Shown: positions 8,065-17,407, counted from the stretch's first letter. The stretch is DNA of 56,443 nucleotides from an uncultured Porphyromonas sp. (GCF_902489635.1 NZ_CABUAN010000011.1:1-56443), one strand, 5' to 3'. Notes: generated from the letters alone by a model not told the origin. Numbers and translations: made by a program.

Positions 8065-9864
8065 CTACTTCTTTATGATTTGAACTGTTTCGCCAGACAA
8101 AGTGAGCAAATATACGCCTTGAGGAAGGTGTGATAGATTGACGACGCCCTCTCCAGTTGCATTCGTTGTGAATGTCTCAATTTGGTTGCCAGCGAGATCC
8201 ATCACGATGGCTGTAGCGTCAGGAGCTTCTGAAGTGATATGTAAATAGTCTATGACGGGGTTGGGTGTAACTTGAATCCCCTGATGAGATGACAATCTCT
8301 GCGTAGCACTTACATCATGTCCTGGGAATTTGTTTTGGCCTTGATTCTCGTACCCCTTCCAGTCATATACGTTCCATTTCTTCTGCTTTAGATCTTCAAC
8401 GACTTTAACAGGACAGACATTCTTATCGTTTTCATCTTTAGAGTCTATCACATAAATCTCTCCCATCTGTTTTTCAGTAGCTGTAGAGAGAGACTCTGAG
8501 AGAAGCTTGAATGCGTTCTTATCCAACTGATTGGTGTAGCACAAGATATCAAACAGTTTAGGACAGTTCTCTGCCTTAAGCTGTGTCAGCTTGTTTACTG
8601 CTACGTTGAGATAGGTAAGCGTAGGTATATTTGAAACATTTAGCTCTGTCAGAAGGTTACCCTCCAGACTAACACGACTCAGCTTATGATTTGCAGAGAG
8701 ATCGATTGCAGTCAATTCGTTTCCCTTAGCCTCTAACAAGTCTAGATTGGTCAAAGCCTTTACGTCTAATGTCTTCAAGCCACACTTAGAGATTGTAAGA
8801 CTCTTAAGCTGGGGAACTACGGATAAGTCTATCTCTTTAAGTGGATTCATTGAAGCATGTAGGACGGACAAGTTAGGTACTGAAGAGAAATCAAGTTGTG
8901 AGATCTCATTTTGTGAGCACTCTAGTACCGTAAGCTCAGGCGTGTGGGTGAGATCTATCTTATCTAGCAGATTGGCATAACAGATCAGTCGCGACAACTT
9001 TTTTGTATGACTTAAGTCTATCGTCTCAAGATAATTGTTGTTGACATCTAGCGAAATAAGCTCCGTACAAGCAGAGAGGTCTATGCCCTCCAAGATGTTA
9101 TGGTCGAGCTTGAGGTGCTTCATAGACTTACTAGCGGAGAGGTCAATAGACTTAAAGTTATTATAGGGAGCAAATAGTATCTCCATTTTAGGACACTTCG
9201 TCAAGTCCAGTGTTTGAAGTTTGCATCCACTGCAGCCTAGACTAATCAAGTTGGGCAGAGCTGTCAGGTCAAAAGACTCTAGCTTAAGATCTGAGATATC
9301 CATATGCTCTAGGAGCGTATTCTTTGACAAGTCAAGGCTTGTAATATTCGTACCAGCAACTCCAAGACGGGTTAGCTTGGTAAGCATTGATACATCAATG
9401 CTGTATAGAGGATTTTCTCGTATTGATAGGTTGTTCAGCTCTGTGTTTTTACTACAATCTAGAGAGGATAGATTGTTGTTGTCACAGATAAGAGACTCGA
9501 GATGAGAGTTCCCAGAGATCTCAAGTTCATACAACCCGTTATTGGCGCACACCAAGGTGTTGATGGGTCCGTAAATTGAGAAGGCTTTAGACTCTACCTC
9601 ATGAGTAATTGAAGTGACATTGTCACCAGACTCCCAATTCGTTACCTCCTCATTAGTGTCTTTGACTCCATTATTGTTCCAATCGATCCATACGCTAGAC
9701 CGATCGGCTTCAGGGGCATCTATGCTGAGCATATAACCCCCAAATGGCACATTGCCATCAGACTTAAGTTTGATGACGGGACTCTCTCCGTTTTGTGCCC
9801 AAAGGGCAACCCCTGTCACAGAGGACAGAAGAAAGAGAAACATAAATCGAGTAAGTTTTCTCAT
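8065..9864 (-). CDS. Leucine-rich-repeat cell-surface protein with T9SS type A sorting domain
   Basis: A 599-residue secreted protein. The signal peptide is residues 1 to about 23. At about 50-75 lies a D-x-N-x-N-G loop (DWNNNGVKDTNE) that resembles Ca-binding loops. About 17 leucine-rich repeats of 21 residues follow (about 95-450), with consensus L-x-x-L-x-x-x-x-N-x-L-x-x-I-D-L-S. The last 75 residues have the layout of a T9SS type A sorting domain: PNPVIDYL, then GNQIETF, LPQGVYLL and a basic KK end. It should be exported by the type IX system and attached to the surface, like the internalin-J-like protein of P. gingivalis. Codons are clearly AT-richer than in neighbours, and it sits between 20-bp direct repeats, so transfer is likely. 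Confidence 0.88.
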   Translation of the reverse strand: MRKLTRFMFLFLLSSVTGVALWAQNGESPVIKLKSDGNVPFGGYMLSIDAPEADRSSVWIDWNNNGVKDTNEEVTNWESGDNVTSITHEVESKAFSIYGPINTLVCANNGLYELEISGNSHLESLICDNNNLSSLDCSKNTELNNLSIRENPLYSIDVSMLTKLTRLGVAGTNITSLDLSKNTLLEHMDISDLKLESFDLTALPNLISLGCSGCKLQTLDLTKCPKMEILFAPYNNFKSIDLSASKSMKHLKLDHNILEGIDLSACTELISLDVNNNYLETIDLSHTKKLSRLICYANLLDKIDLTHTPELTVLECSQNEISQLDFSSVPNLSVLHASMNPLKEIDLSVVPQLKSLTISKCGLKTLDVKALTNLDLLEAKGNELTAIDLSANHKLSRVSLEGNLLTELNVSNIPTLTYLNVAVNKLTQLKAENCPKLFDILCYTNQLDKNAFKLLSESLSTATEKQMGEIYVIDSKDENDKNVCPVKVVEDLKQKKWNVYDWKGYENQGQNKFPGHDVSATQRLSSHQGIQVTPNPVIDYLHITSEAPDATAIVMDLAGNQIETFTTNATGEGVVNLSHLPQGVYLLTLSGETVQIIKK

Positions 9865-9895
9865 ATCAAGATGTATTTGATGTTTAGTGGATCTG

Positions 9896-9903
9896 CAAAG
9901 GTA
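9896..9903 (-). promoter_or_regulatory. -7 box of the LRR gene
   Basis: TACCTTTG on the minus strand, 32 nt upstream of the start codon. No TTTG is seen at the -33 distance. Confidence 0.45.
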
Positions 9904-9923
9904 CGGTTTTTCTCTTTTACGAT

Positions 9924-9957
9924 AAAGCTCTGGCTAGGTTAGATTAGCTAGAGCTTT
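9924..9957. terminator. Terminator-like hairpin upstream of the LRR gene
   Basis: A 13-bp stem (9924-9936 with 9945-9957, one G-U) has an 8-nt loop and a short T-run on the plus strand. No plus-strand gene ends here, so it may be left over from an earlier arrangement. Confidence 0.5.
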
Positions 9958-9962
9958 TATCA

Positions 9963-9982
9963 GCGAGGCTGACGCTTTCTTC
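9963..9982. repeat. 20-bp direct repeat, right copy
   Basis: Identical to 7939-7958, the right half of the efflux-operon terminator. Here the left half of that hairpin is absent, so this is a copied fragment and not a working terminator. Confidence 0.8.
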
Positions 9983-10016
9983 GTCTTTGTGGGGGAGCGG
10001 GCGGTAGCTTCCAGCT

Positions 10017-10164
10017 GAAATGTTAACTTTCCAAAACCATTCCAAGCTTGGAAATTTATTTTTCCAAGGGAGGAAAAGAAAATTTCCAAGGGTGGAAAAT
10101 AAGTTTTCCAACGCTGGAAAAGAAAGTTTCCAACGCTGGAAAGGTTCCTTTCCTCTGTTGGAAA
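10017..10164. repeat. 22-bp-period palindrome array (TTTCCAA..GGAAA type)
   Basis: Seven 14-16-nt imperfect palindromes have centres at 10024.5, 10046.5, 10068.5, 10090.5, 10112.5, 10134.5 and 10156.5, an exact 22-bp period. Most units follow TTTCCAAnnnnGGAAA and are joined by 6-nt A/T-rich linkers. The first has a GTTAAC core. There is no coding potential. Confidence 0.93.
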
Positions 10165-10220
10165 GTTCAAACCCCTCCCTAGGAACGATTTGCTCCCGCA
10201 AATCTTACGAATAACGACAT

Positions 10221-10307
10221 GTAGGGACGCACGGTCGTGCGTCCGTTGTGTCAAAGGTTACAGCGTCAAGATCGTTCGACAACGGACGCACGACCGTGCG
10301 TCCCTAC
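10221..10307. repeat. Nested inverted repeat (GTAGGGACGCACG type)
   Basis: Two perfect 29-bp arms, 10221-10249 and 10279-10307, are separated by 29 nt. Each arm is itself a near-palindrome built on GGACGCACG/CGTGCGTCC. Relatives occur at 13271-13350 and, degraded, at 17640-17752. Lying past the GH3 gene, it may also end that transcript. Confidence 0.9.
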
Positions 10308-10392
10308 AAAGGGCTACCCGTCACGGCTGACTTGGGGACGGACGCACCGACGGCTTGCATCCGACTGGGTGTCCTTACATATCGTTACACAG

Positions 10393-11904
10393 CTATTTGT
10401 TGAGCTCGATGAGGCGATCGTTGAGATCGGCATTGCTCCGCAGGCGGGGTATCTTGTGCTGCCCGCCGAGTTTGCCTTGCTCCTCGAGCCAGTCGTTGAA
10501 GAGCCCTCGCCGAGCAACCACCAGATGGGGCATCAGGAGTGCCATATCGGCATAGCGCTTGGCCTCGTAGTCACTATTGAGCGTACGGAGCTCTTGATCG
10601 ATGCGCTCGATGAAGTGCTCTGGATCGGCTGGCGGTGTGTCAAACTCTACGATCCACTCGTGATAGCCATTGGCCGTCTCAAGGCAGAAGCGCGGTGCCA
10701 CCGTATAGTCGCGCACCGTGACGCCCATCTCCTGGGCGACGCGCGAGATGGCTGTGGTCGTGTTGTGGACCATCAGCTCCTCGCCGAAGGCGTTGATAAA
10801 GCTCTGCGTACGTCCTGTGATGATGAACTTGTAGGGGTGCAGCTCGGTGAACATAACCGTGTCGCCGATGATGTAGCGGTAGAGCCCTCCGAGGGTGGAG
10901 ATGACGAGTGCATAGTTGACCCCTTTCTGTACGTCGGCTAGCGGTATAGCTTGACGGTCAGGGGCGTCAAACTGAGACATTGGGATGAACTCGTAGAAGA
11001 TGCCGTAGTCCTGCATCAGGAGCATAGAGCTAGAGGTGGGGTCGTCCTGAACGCCAAAGAAGCCCTCGCTCGCATTGTAGGTCTCACGATACTGCATCCG
11101 CTCGGACGGGATGACTTGGCGGTAGCGCTCACGATACGGATCGAAGCTGATCCCCCCGTGAAAGAATACCTCGAGGTGAGGCCATACCTCCGAGAGGTTC
11201 TCCCGTTCTGTATACTCTAGGATCGCCATGATGGTCTCGAGCATCCAGCTCGGCACGCCTGAGAGACTGCCCACATCTGCTGTTGCCACCTCCCGGACGA
11301 TCTGTCGCATTTTGGCGGTCCATTCGCTCATGAGGAGGGTCTGCTTCGAGGGAACGCGGTACATCTGTCCTAGGGCTGGCATGTTTTCCACCAAGATGGC
11401 GGAGAGGTCGCCCGTATGGGTGCCTGCGGCAAACTCAGTCGGTTTGTGGCTTCCTCCGATGACTAAGCTTTTGTGCGCAAAAAACTCGCTGTCGGGTCGT
11501 GTGTCTAGATAAAGCCAGAGCGCATCTTTGGCTCCCTGATAGTGGCAACTCTGCAGATGCAACCCAGGCACGGGAAGGTATTTGCTGCGACCTCCCGAGG
11601 TGCCACTGGAGGTGGCGAACCAGCGACAGCTACCCTTGATGAGCTGATTGCGCTCTCCCTGTAGCATACGCTCTACCCAGGGGCGCAGCTCCTCGTACTC
11701 AACGATCGGGACGATGCGCTGGTAGTCGCTGTAGGTGCGGATAGGCTCGCTCGTGAGGGACTGCTCGTAGGCGGTGCCACGTAGTACACGCATGACGCGC
11801 TTGAACTGACGCGTTTGGATAGCTTCGCTCTGCTTAGCGTACTGCTCGATGCTCTTGAGCCGGAGGTACATGAGGCGATAGATGGTTGCGGTCTTTCTGT
11901 CCAT
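10393..11904 (-). CDS. GH3-family acyl-adenylating protein
   Basis: A 503-residue protein of the GH3 family, known from plant auxin-amino acid synthetases and widespread in Bacteroidota with unknown substrate. The serine/threonine-rich ATP loop FATSSGTSGGRSKYLPV lies at about 88-104. The ADP-forming signature region YNASEGFFG is near 280, and a YRYIIGDTV motif lies at about 345-355. No signal peptide, so cytoplasmic. It begins 11 nt after the Plug gene stop, so the two are one operon. The reaction is likely adenylation of a carboxylic acid followed by transfer to an amine; the substrate is not known. Confidence 0.88.
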   Translation of the reverse strand: MDRKTATIYRLMYLRLKSIEQYAKQSEAIQTRQFKRVMRVLRGTAYEQSLTSEPIRTYSDYQRIVPIVEYEELRPWVERMLQGERNQLIKGSCRWFATSSGTSGGRSKYLPVPGLHLQSCHYQGAKDALWLYLDTRPDSEFFAHKSLVIGGSHKPTEFAAGTHTGDLSAILVENMPALGQMYRVPSKQTLLMSEWTAKMRQIVREVATADVGSLSGVPSWMLETIMAILEYTERENLSEVWPHLEVFFHGGISFDPYRERYRQVIPSERMQYRETYNASEGFFGVQDDPTSSSMLLMQDYGIFYEFIPMSQFDAPDRQAIPLADVQKGVNYALVISTLGGLYRYIIGDTVMFTELHPYKFIITGRTQSFINAFGEELMVHNTTTAISRVAQEMGVTVRDYTVAPRFCLETANGYHEWIVEFDTPPADPEHFIERIDQELRTLNSDYEAKRYADMALLMPHLVVARRGLFNDWLEEQGKLGGQHKIPRLRSNADLNDRLIELNK

Positions 11905-11915
11905 AGTATTGGGGA

Positions 11916-13187
11916 TTACTTTACGGCTACCAGTCTCTGATAGCGTAGCATGGGGGAGGTAAGGTAGACGAGGGTCGTGTATTGGTTTTCTGTCTGATAG
12001 TAGTCGCCCTCGATAGCGTTGCTGGCTAGGGGAGCGGGCGATGGCGAGGTACTGTATCGGTAGCTGACGTAGCCCCCCTTGACGAGGAGCGATAGCTCGA
12101 AGTAGCCCGTCTCGCGGTTGTAGCGTAGCGTGCGTTGCTCCTTAGGCAGTGCGTCAAAGGCGACTCCCTCGATGAATGGGGTGCCATACCTGAGCGGGTC
12201 ATCCAGAGCCAGTCGCCAGGTGACGAGGTAGTAGTCTGTCATGGTCTCGTCGTAGTACGGGTCGTAGTCTGTCTGGCGCACCTTGCGATAGCCATTGGCA
12301 TCGGAGAGCGTAATGTAGCTACCGCTCGTCGGGCGGTCTAGATAAAGGTCAGCCTTAGTGGGCGCCTCCTGACTATTCAGGTGCTCCACACCCATATTTG
12401 CCTCGTAGGGCGACAGTATCTCGTAAGCGCGCCACTCATTGCCCGCTGCAAAGGTGGCTCCGTCATGGCCTCTGAAGGTGAGCCGCCCAGGAGCGAGGGA
12501 GGTGGGGCGGGTGAGTCGCTGGTAGCGGGTGGAGGAACCGTTCTGGCCGACAGTGACGAGTAGCTCCGTGAGCGGATCGGTGGTTAGTGTGGGGGAAAAG
12601 GTCAGCTCTAGTTCCACTTGCTGAAAGCGGGAGTAGTTGCCCTGAGGCGTCGTCGGTACCACCTGCTGAGCGACCTCGGCGAGAGGCTCATAGAGGGCAA
12701 AGCTGGTGACGAAGATAGGCTCCTCTTGCAGCTCTTCGCACCAAGCGGTGAGGCGGTAATTGCCCGAGAGAAGCGGTTGCAGTACGGAGGCACCTCCGAG
12801 GCGCAGCTCGTAGTGACGGTAGGCGACGCTCGTGGCTTCCGAAGGGGTGCTCTCGTCCGTCTGCCAGCGCGCTCCGACCCATCCGTCGATGTATTCGCTG
12901 AGCGCCATACGGTCATTGACCTGCCAGTCAGCATCGCACAGCTCCAGCTGGTAGTGGATGCGGTGCGGGACAGGGTCTGCGAGGTCAAAGCTCACCACAA
13001 CTTCCTCATCGCTACTAGCCAAGCGAGCGATCGGGTAGGGTATAGCAACCGGCTCCCCGTCACGCCACACCTGACACTGTAGAGTCTGTACCTCTGTCGT
13101 ATAGATGTGATGTGGGAATATCTCTCCTCCCGAGAGTGAGCCAGCGAGGCCTAGGAGGAGCCAGCAAAGCGTCCATAGCTTGTTCAT
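11916..13187 (-). CDS. T9SS plug protein (DUF5103)
   Basis: A 423-residue secreted protein with a signal peptide (residues 1 to about 20, LAGSLSGG). The N-terminal layout, with HIYTTEVQTLQCQVWRDG and then IHYQLELCDADWQVNDRM, fits DUF5103. That domain was identified as the Plug subunit that closes the SprA translocon of the type IX system in Flavobacterium. Here it would act at the periplasmic side of the outer membrane. It is co-transcribed with the GH3 gene. A consensus promoter ends only 5 nt before the start codon, which implies a leaderless or nearly leaderless mRNA. Family identity is from motif recall. Confidence 0.82.
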   Translation of the reverse strand: MNKLWTLCWLLLGLAGSLSGGEIFPHHIYTTEVQTLQCQVWRDGEPVAIPYPIARLASSDEEVVVSFDLADPVPHRIHYQLELCDADWQVNDRMALSEYIDGWVGARWQTDESTPSEATSVAYRHYELRLGGASVLQPLLSGNYRLTAWCEELQEEPIFVTSFALYEPLAEVAQQVVPTTPQGNYSRFQQVELELTFSPTLTTDPLTELLVTVGQNGSSTRYQRLTRPTSLAPGRLTFRGHDGATFAAGNEWRAYEILSPYEANMGVEHLNSQEAPTKADLYLDRPTSGSYITLSDANGYRKVRQTDYDPYYDETMTDYYLVTWRLALDDPLRYGTPFIEGVAFDALPKEQRTLRYNRETGYFELSLLVKGGYVSYRYSTSPSPAPLASNAIEGDYYQTENQYTTLVYLTSPMLRYQRLVAVK

Positions 13188-13192
13188 CGTCC

Positions 13193-13223
13193 CAAAGTTA
13201 CAGATCTTTGATGGAATGACAAA
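13193..13223 (-). promoter_or_regulatory. Promoter of the plug-GH3 operon
   Basis: On the minus strand TTTG (13223-13220), 19 nt, then TAACTTTG (13200-13193). The start codon is at 13187, so the predicted start site coincides with the A of ATG. Confidence 0.6.
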
Positions 13224-13270
13224 GAGTCCACCACTGCACTAGACTCCGCAACCCTTACGAGTAACCCGCT

Positions 13271-13350
13271 GTAGGGGCGGACCGATGTGTCCGCCCGTCC
13301 TCATCGGAGCGCAGTATGCCTTGTGGGCGGACACGCAGGTCCGCCCCTAC
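13271..13350. repeat. Nested inverted repeat (GTAGGGGCGG type)
   Basis: Arms 13271-13296 and 13325-13350 (26 bp, a few mismatches) form an inverted repeat with 28 nt between. The arm core is GGGCGGAC..GTCCGCCC. It is the same family as 10221-10307 and is preceded by a similar CTCCGCAA..TTACGA stretch. Confidence 0.85.
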
Positions 13351-13482
13351 ACGGGACCACATCAACATGACAAGTTCAGCCATTAGATGCTGTAACTCTA
13401 GTGTTCGCTTTCTAAGTTCAAATGCAAGCAAATCGTTATTCGTAGTATTTGCGTAATTGACTTGTGAGCGCACAAACAAAAA

Positions 13483-13515
13483 GGAGACAGACGCCCGCCG
13501 TGGGTGTCTGTCTCC
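13483..13515 (-). terminator. Intrinsic terminator downstream of the TPR gene
   Basis: A 14-bp stem (13483-13496 with 13502-13515, one G-U) has loop GCCGT. On the minus strand it is followed by TTTTTG. It ends the gyrA-TPR transcript. Confidence 0.88.
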
Positions 13516-13560
13516 TATTTTGTCTTCTGGCTAGCTCGAGGCTAGCGCATCGCTTTGCGA

Positions 13561-14763
13561 TTAGTTGCCGTGAGCCGCTTGGATCTCCTCGTACTTAGCA
13601 TTGTTGCCCAGTGCGTAGTAGATATTACCGAGTAGGTAGTAAGACGCGTCTGGGTTGATGCTGTAAGCCTTCTCGAGGTAGGGGAGAGCCTTGTTGAGCA
13701 GTGCTGTGCGCTTCTCTTGAGCCGCAGCTCTACCGCCATCCTCCTTGTCAGAGACCTCTACCGCCTCGTTGTAGTAGATACGTCCTATGTTACAGAGCGA
13801 CTCGACATAGTTAGGATCTACCTCTAGTGCTTTGCTAAACCACTTGATAGCTTCCTCCTCATTGCTCTCCTCGTAGAGCTTACCCATCACGTCGTAGAGC
13901 TGGGGGTTCTCGGGATTGAGCTCGATAGCCTGAGTGAGGAAGGCACGCGCCTCGTCATACTTGTTCTGTACGATGTAAGTATTGATCAGGTTGACAGAGT
14001 AGTATGGCTCCTTGGGGAAGAGCTTGAGACCCTCGCGCATCGTCGTGATGTAGTTGGTCGTGTCGCCCTCCTCGATGTAGGTCTGAGCGAGGATCTGGTA
14101 GACCTCGTTCTGACGATAACCAGAGTTCTTAAGCTCCTCACCATACTTGATAGCTAGCTGCTTGTCGCCAGCCTGATAAGCTGTGATGATAGCAAAGAAG
14201 TCAACCATGAGCGAGTTGGAGTCTGTCTGAGCGATCTTATCACCCTCGAAGAGTGGTGAATGCTTGATCTCTCTGAATGACTGGAATGCCTTGAGTGCAC
14301 TCTTGAAGTCCTTCTGCTCCATGTAGTATCCTCCGGCATTGATGTAGTAGAGGAGGTTGTCCTTGTATGCCTTAGAGATCTTCTTCTCAAACTTAGGGCG
14401 CACCTTGCCCTTGTCGTTGGGCTGGTGATCGATCTCGTAGGTCTTTGTGTAGTACTCGTGCATAGCGAGTAGAGCCTTGTACATGCTAGCGAGATCTTGT
14501 GGCTCATTCTTGAGGCTCTTCTGATTTTCGCCTGTGAAAGCACGCTCCTCGATCAGTCCTGCGGTGTACCATGTCTTGGCGTCGTCCTTGGTCTCAGGGT
14601 TTTCAAGTGCCTGCTGGATTAGGTTACGAGCCCCAGGATAGTCAGGCTTGCTCGCATCAGACAGACGATCAGCGCCTCTGACGTTTGAGGTCTGTGCGCA
14701 TCCGAATGTTAGTGCACTCATCAGCACGAGTAGCACTAGGGTTACCTTGCGTGTTGTTTTCAT
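13561..14763 (-). CDS. Tetratricopeptide repeat protein, probable lipoprotein
   Basis: A 400-residue exported protein. The N-terminus has a hydrophobic stretch and LTFGC, with a possible lipidated Cys at residue 22. Helical repeats follow. Clear TPR units lie at about 245-340 (PKEPYYSVNLINTYIVQNKYDEA, then NPENPQLYDVMGKLYEE and DPNYVESLCNIGRIYYNEA), and a final one starts near 370. It probably scaffolds proteins in the periplasm. It follows gyrA by 61 nt with no terminator between, so the pair may share an mRNA. No specific partner can be named. Confidence 0.8.
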   Translation of the reverse strand: MKTTRKVTLVLLVLMSALTFGCAQTSNVRGADRLSDASKPDYPGARNLIQQALENPETKDDAKTWYTAGLIEERAFTGENQKSLKNEPQDLASMYKALLAMHEYYTKTYEIDHQPNDKGKVRPKFEKKISKAYKDNLLYYINAGGYYMEQKDFKSALKAFQSFREIKHSPLFEGDKIAQTDSNSLMVDFFAIITAYQAGDKQLAIKYGEELKNSGYRQNEVYQILAQTYIEEGDTTNYITTMREGLKLFPKEPYYSVNLINTYIVQNKYDEARAFLTQAIELNPENPQLYDVMGKLYEESNEEEAIKWFSKALEVDPNYVESLCNIGRIYYNEAVEVSDKEDGGRAAAQEKRTALLNKALPYLEKAYSINPDASYYLLGNIYYALGNNAKYEEIQAAHGN

Positions 14764-14824
14764 ATTTCAAGTAGATGTTACTGGTTTGTATTCTAGTTCT
14801 CTTGTAGTGTCTAACTGAAGAAGC

Positions 14825-17407
14825 CTACTCTTGATCATCGTTGACCTCTAGCTCCTCGTCTGAGTCTGATCCTTGCAGATCCTCCTCCTGAGGGACAAAC
14901 TCTGAGGGGTCGTCTAGGTCAGCCTCGTCGATGAGCTCTGGCTCCTCTTCCTCAGCCACTACATTACATATAGATGCTATTTCGTCCGAACGTTTATTCA
15001 GGTCTATCATCTTGACCCCTTGAGTAGCGCGTCCCATGACACGTACCTGCTCCATAGAGAGGCGTATAGCGACGCCACTCTTATTGATGATCATAATGTT
15101 GTCGTCATCCTCTACGGCACGGATATCGATGAGCTGACCAGTCTTGTCGGTCACGTTGATCGTCTTGACACCCTTGGCGCCACGCTTCGTGATGCGGTAG
15201 TCATCGATGAGCGAACGCTTGCCATAGCCCTTCTCGCTGATGACGAGGATCGTCTCGTCGCTATTCTTCAGGCGATGTACGACCATACCGATGACCTTGT
15301 CGTTGGGATCGTCATCGAGACGGATGCCACGAACGCCTGTCGCTGTGCGTCCCATAGGACGTACATCTTGCTCGTTAAAGCGGACGCAGCGCCCATTGCG
15401 GTTGGCAAGGAAGATCTCGCAGTTACCATTCGAGAGAGCCACCGAGACGACCTGATCATCGTCACGTAGGTTGATCGCGCGGACACCCGTCTTGCGTGGG
15501 TTAGCGTAGTGCGCTAGGAGCGTCTTCTTGATCAAGCCCTGCTCAGTAGCGAAGACAAGGTAGTGTGTATTGACAAATTCCACATCGGTCGTCAAGTTCT
15601 TAATACGTAGGAAAGCCGTGATGCGATTCTCCTCGTCTAGGTCTAGGAGGTTCTGGATATGTCTGCCCTTAGAGCTCTTGGAGCCCTCGGGTATCTCAAA
15701 GACTCTGAGCCAGTAGATACGTCCCGTAGCGGTAAAGAGCATCATTGTGGCGTGCATCGTCGCCGAGTAGATGTACTCGACAAAGTCTTCGTCACGACTA
15801 TCGGCACCCTTGACGCCGACACCGCCACGTGTCTGCGTACGGAACTCCGAGAGGGGTGTACGCTTGATATATCCTAGGTGAGAGATGGTGATCACCATAT
15901 CCTCGTCAGCGTAGAAGTCCTCAGGATTCAAGTCTTCCGAAGCATATACGATCTCCGAGCGACGCTCATCGCCATACTTGTCGATGATCTCACGGCACTC
16001 CTCCTGGATCTTCTCCATACGCATATTGATGTCGCTGAGGAAGAGGTTTAGGTAGTCGATACGCTCCTTGAGCTCATTGTACTCATGCTCCAACTTGTCA
16101 ATATCGAGCTTCGTGAGCTGTCGCAGACGCATATCAACGATAGCACGGGCCTGTAGCTCCGAGAGGTTGAATGCCTCCATCAGTCGATTCATCGCATCGC
16201 GAGTCTCCTCACTAGAGCGGATGATGCGTATGACCTCGTCAATGTTGTCTACGGCAATGATCAAGCCCTCCAAGATGTGGATACGCTCCTGCGCCTTGCG
16301 AAGCTCATACTGCGCACGACGTGTCACCACCTCGTGGCGGTGATCGACGAAGTGGCCGATGAGATCCTTAAGGTTGAGCAGACGAGGACGACCATGGACT
16401 AGCGCAATGTTATTGATACTAAAGTAGCTCTCCAGGTCGGAGTACTTATATAGGTAGTTGAGTACGACGCCAGCGTTGGCATCCTTCTTTATATCGATGA
16501 CAATGCGGATACCCTTATTGCTCGACTCATCAGAGATGTCGCTGATGCCGTCGATCTTCTTCTCGTTGACCAGCTGGGCGATCTTAGCGACCATATCGCT
16601 CTTGCGCACCTGATAAGGTATCTCACGGATGATGATCTGCTCATGGCCGTGGTGCTCCTCTATGTCAGCCTTGCCACGTATCACGATACGTCCGCGGCCT
16701 GTGTGGAAGGCCTCTTTGACCCCCTCGTATCCGTAGATGACACCGCCCGTGGGAAAGTCAGGCGCCTTGACATACTGCATCAGTTCATCGACCGTGATCT
16801 CGCCACGCGCATCGATGTAAGCGATACAAGCGTTCAGCGTCTCAGTAAGGTTGTGCGGAGCCATATTGGTCGCCATACCGACGGCGATACCAGCAGCACC
16901 ATTGATTAGAAGGTTCGGGATGCGACAGGGTAGTACCGTAGGCTCCTGGAAGTCTCCGTCGAAGTTGTCCTGAAAGTCTACCGTCTCCATGTCAATGTCA
17001 CGGAGCATCTCCTGTGCAAACTGGTTGAGCCTCGACTCCGTGTAACGCATCGCAGCGGGTGAGTCTCCGTCGATAGAGCCGAAGTTACCCTGACCCTGTA
17101 CGAGCGGGTAACGCATGTTCCAGCCCTGTGCGAGACGTACCAATGTGTTATATACGGAGCTGTCGCCATGGGGGTGATACTTACCTAATATATCACCGAC
17201 GGCGCGTGCACACTTACGGGTAGGATTATTGTAGGTATTGCCACTCTCATTCATCGAGTAGAGTACACGACGATGCACAGGCTTGAGACCATCACGCACA
17301 TCGGGTAGTGCACGAGATACGATGACAGACATTGAGTAGTCAATGTAAGAGGTCTTCATTTCGTCCTCAATATCCACCGGGATAATCCTATCTATACTAT
17401 CTTCCAT
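14825..17407 (-). CDS. gyrA: DNA gyrase subunit A
   Basis: An 860-residue type IIA topoisomerase subunit that cuts and rejoins DNA to add negative supercoils with GyrB. The catalytic tyrosine is Y122 in AAMRYTE, the same number as in E. coli. The quinolone region reads HPHGDSSVYNT, so position 83 is Ser and position 87 is Asn where E. coli has Asp. The C-terminal beta-pinwheel (about 530-820) contains TRGGVGVKG at the GyrA-box position, a variant of QRRGGKG. An acidic tail (about 820-860) follows. gyrB lies 7 kb away on the same strand in a different operon. Length is normal. Confidence 0.96.
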   Translation of the reverse strand: MEDSIDRIIPVDIEDEMKTSYIDYSMSVIVSRALPDVRDGLKPVHRRVLYSMNESGNTYNNPTRKCARAVGDILGKYHPHGDSSVYNTLVRLAQGWNMRYPLVQGQGNFGSIDGDSPAAMRYTESRLNQFAQEMLRDIDMETVDFQDNFDGDFQEPTVLPCRIPNLLINGAAGIAVGMATNMAPHNLTETLNACIAYIDARGEITVDELMQYVKAPDFPTGGVIYGYEGVKEAFHTGRGRIVIRGKADIEEHHGHEQIIIREIPYQVRKSDMVAKIAQLVNEKKIDGISDISDESSNKGIRIVIDIKKDANAGVVLNYLYKYSDLESYFSINNIALVHGRPRLLNLKDLIGHFVDHRHEVVTRRAQYELRKAQERIHILEGLIIAVDNIDEVIRIIRSSEETRDAMNRLMEAFNLSELQARAIVDMRLRQLTKLDIDKLEHEYNELKERIDYLNLFLSDINMRMEKIQEECREIIDKYGDERRSEIVYASEDLNPEDFYADEDMVITISHLGYIKRTPLSEFRTQTRGGVGVKGADSRDEDFVEYIYSATMHATMMLFTATGRIYWLRVFEIPEGSKSSKGRHIQNLLDLDEENRITAFLRIKNLTTDVEFVNTHYLVFATEQGLIKKTLLAHYANPRKTGVRAINLRDDDQVVSVALSNGNCEIFLANRNGRCVRFNEQDVRPMGRTATGVRGIRLDDDPNDKVIGMVVHRLKNSDETILVISEKGYGKRSLIDDYRITKRGAKGVKTINVTDKTGQLIDIRAVEDDDNIMIINKSGVAIRLSMEQVRVMGRATQGVKMIDLNKRSDEIASICNVVAEEEEPELIDEADLDDPSEFVPQEEDLQGSDSDEELEVNDDQE

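Noticed and set aside
10237..10941. 234-residue plus-strand frame over the GH3 gene
   Set aside because: Antisense shadow of a clear GH3 coding region.
13255..13479. 74-residue minus-strand frame
   Set aside because: Half of it is the nested inverted repeat; the rest has no recognisable family, so at most a gene remnant.
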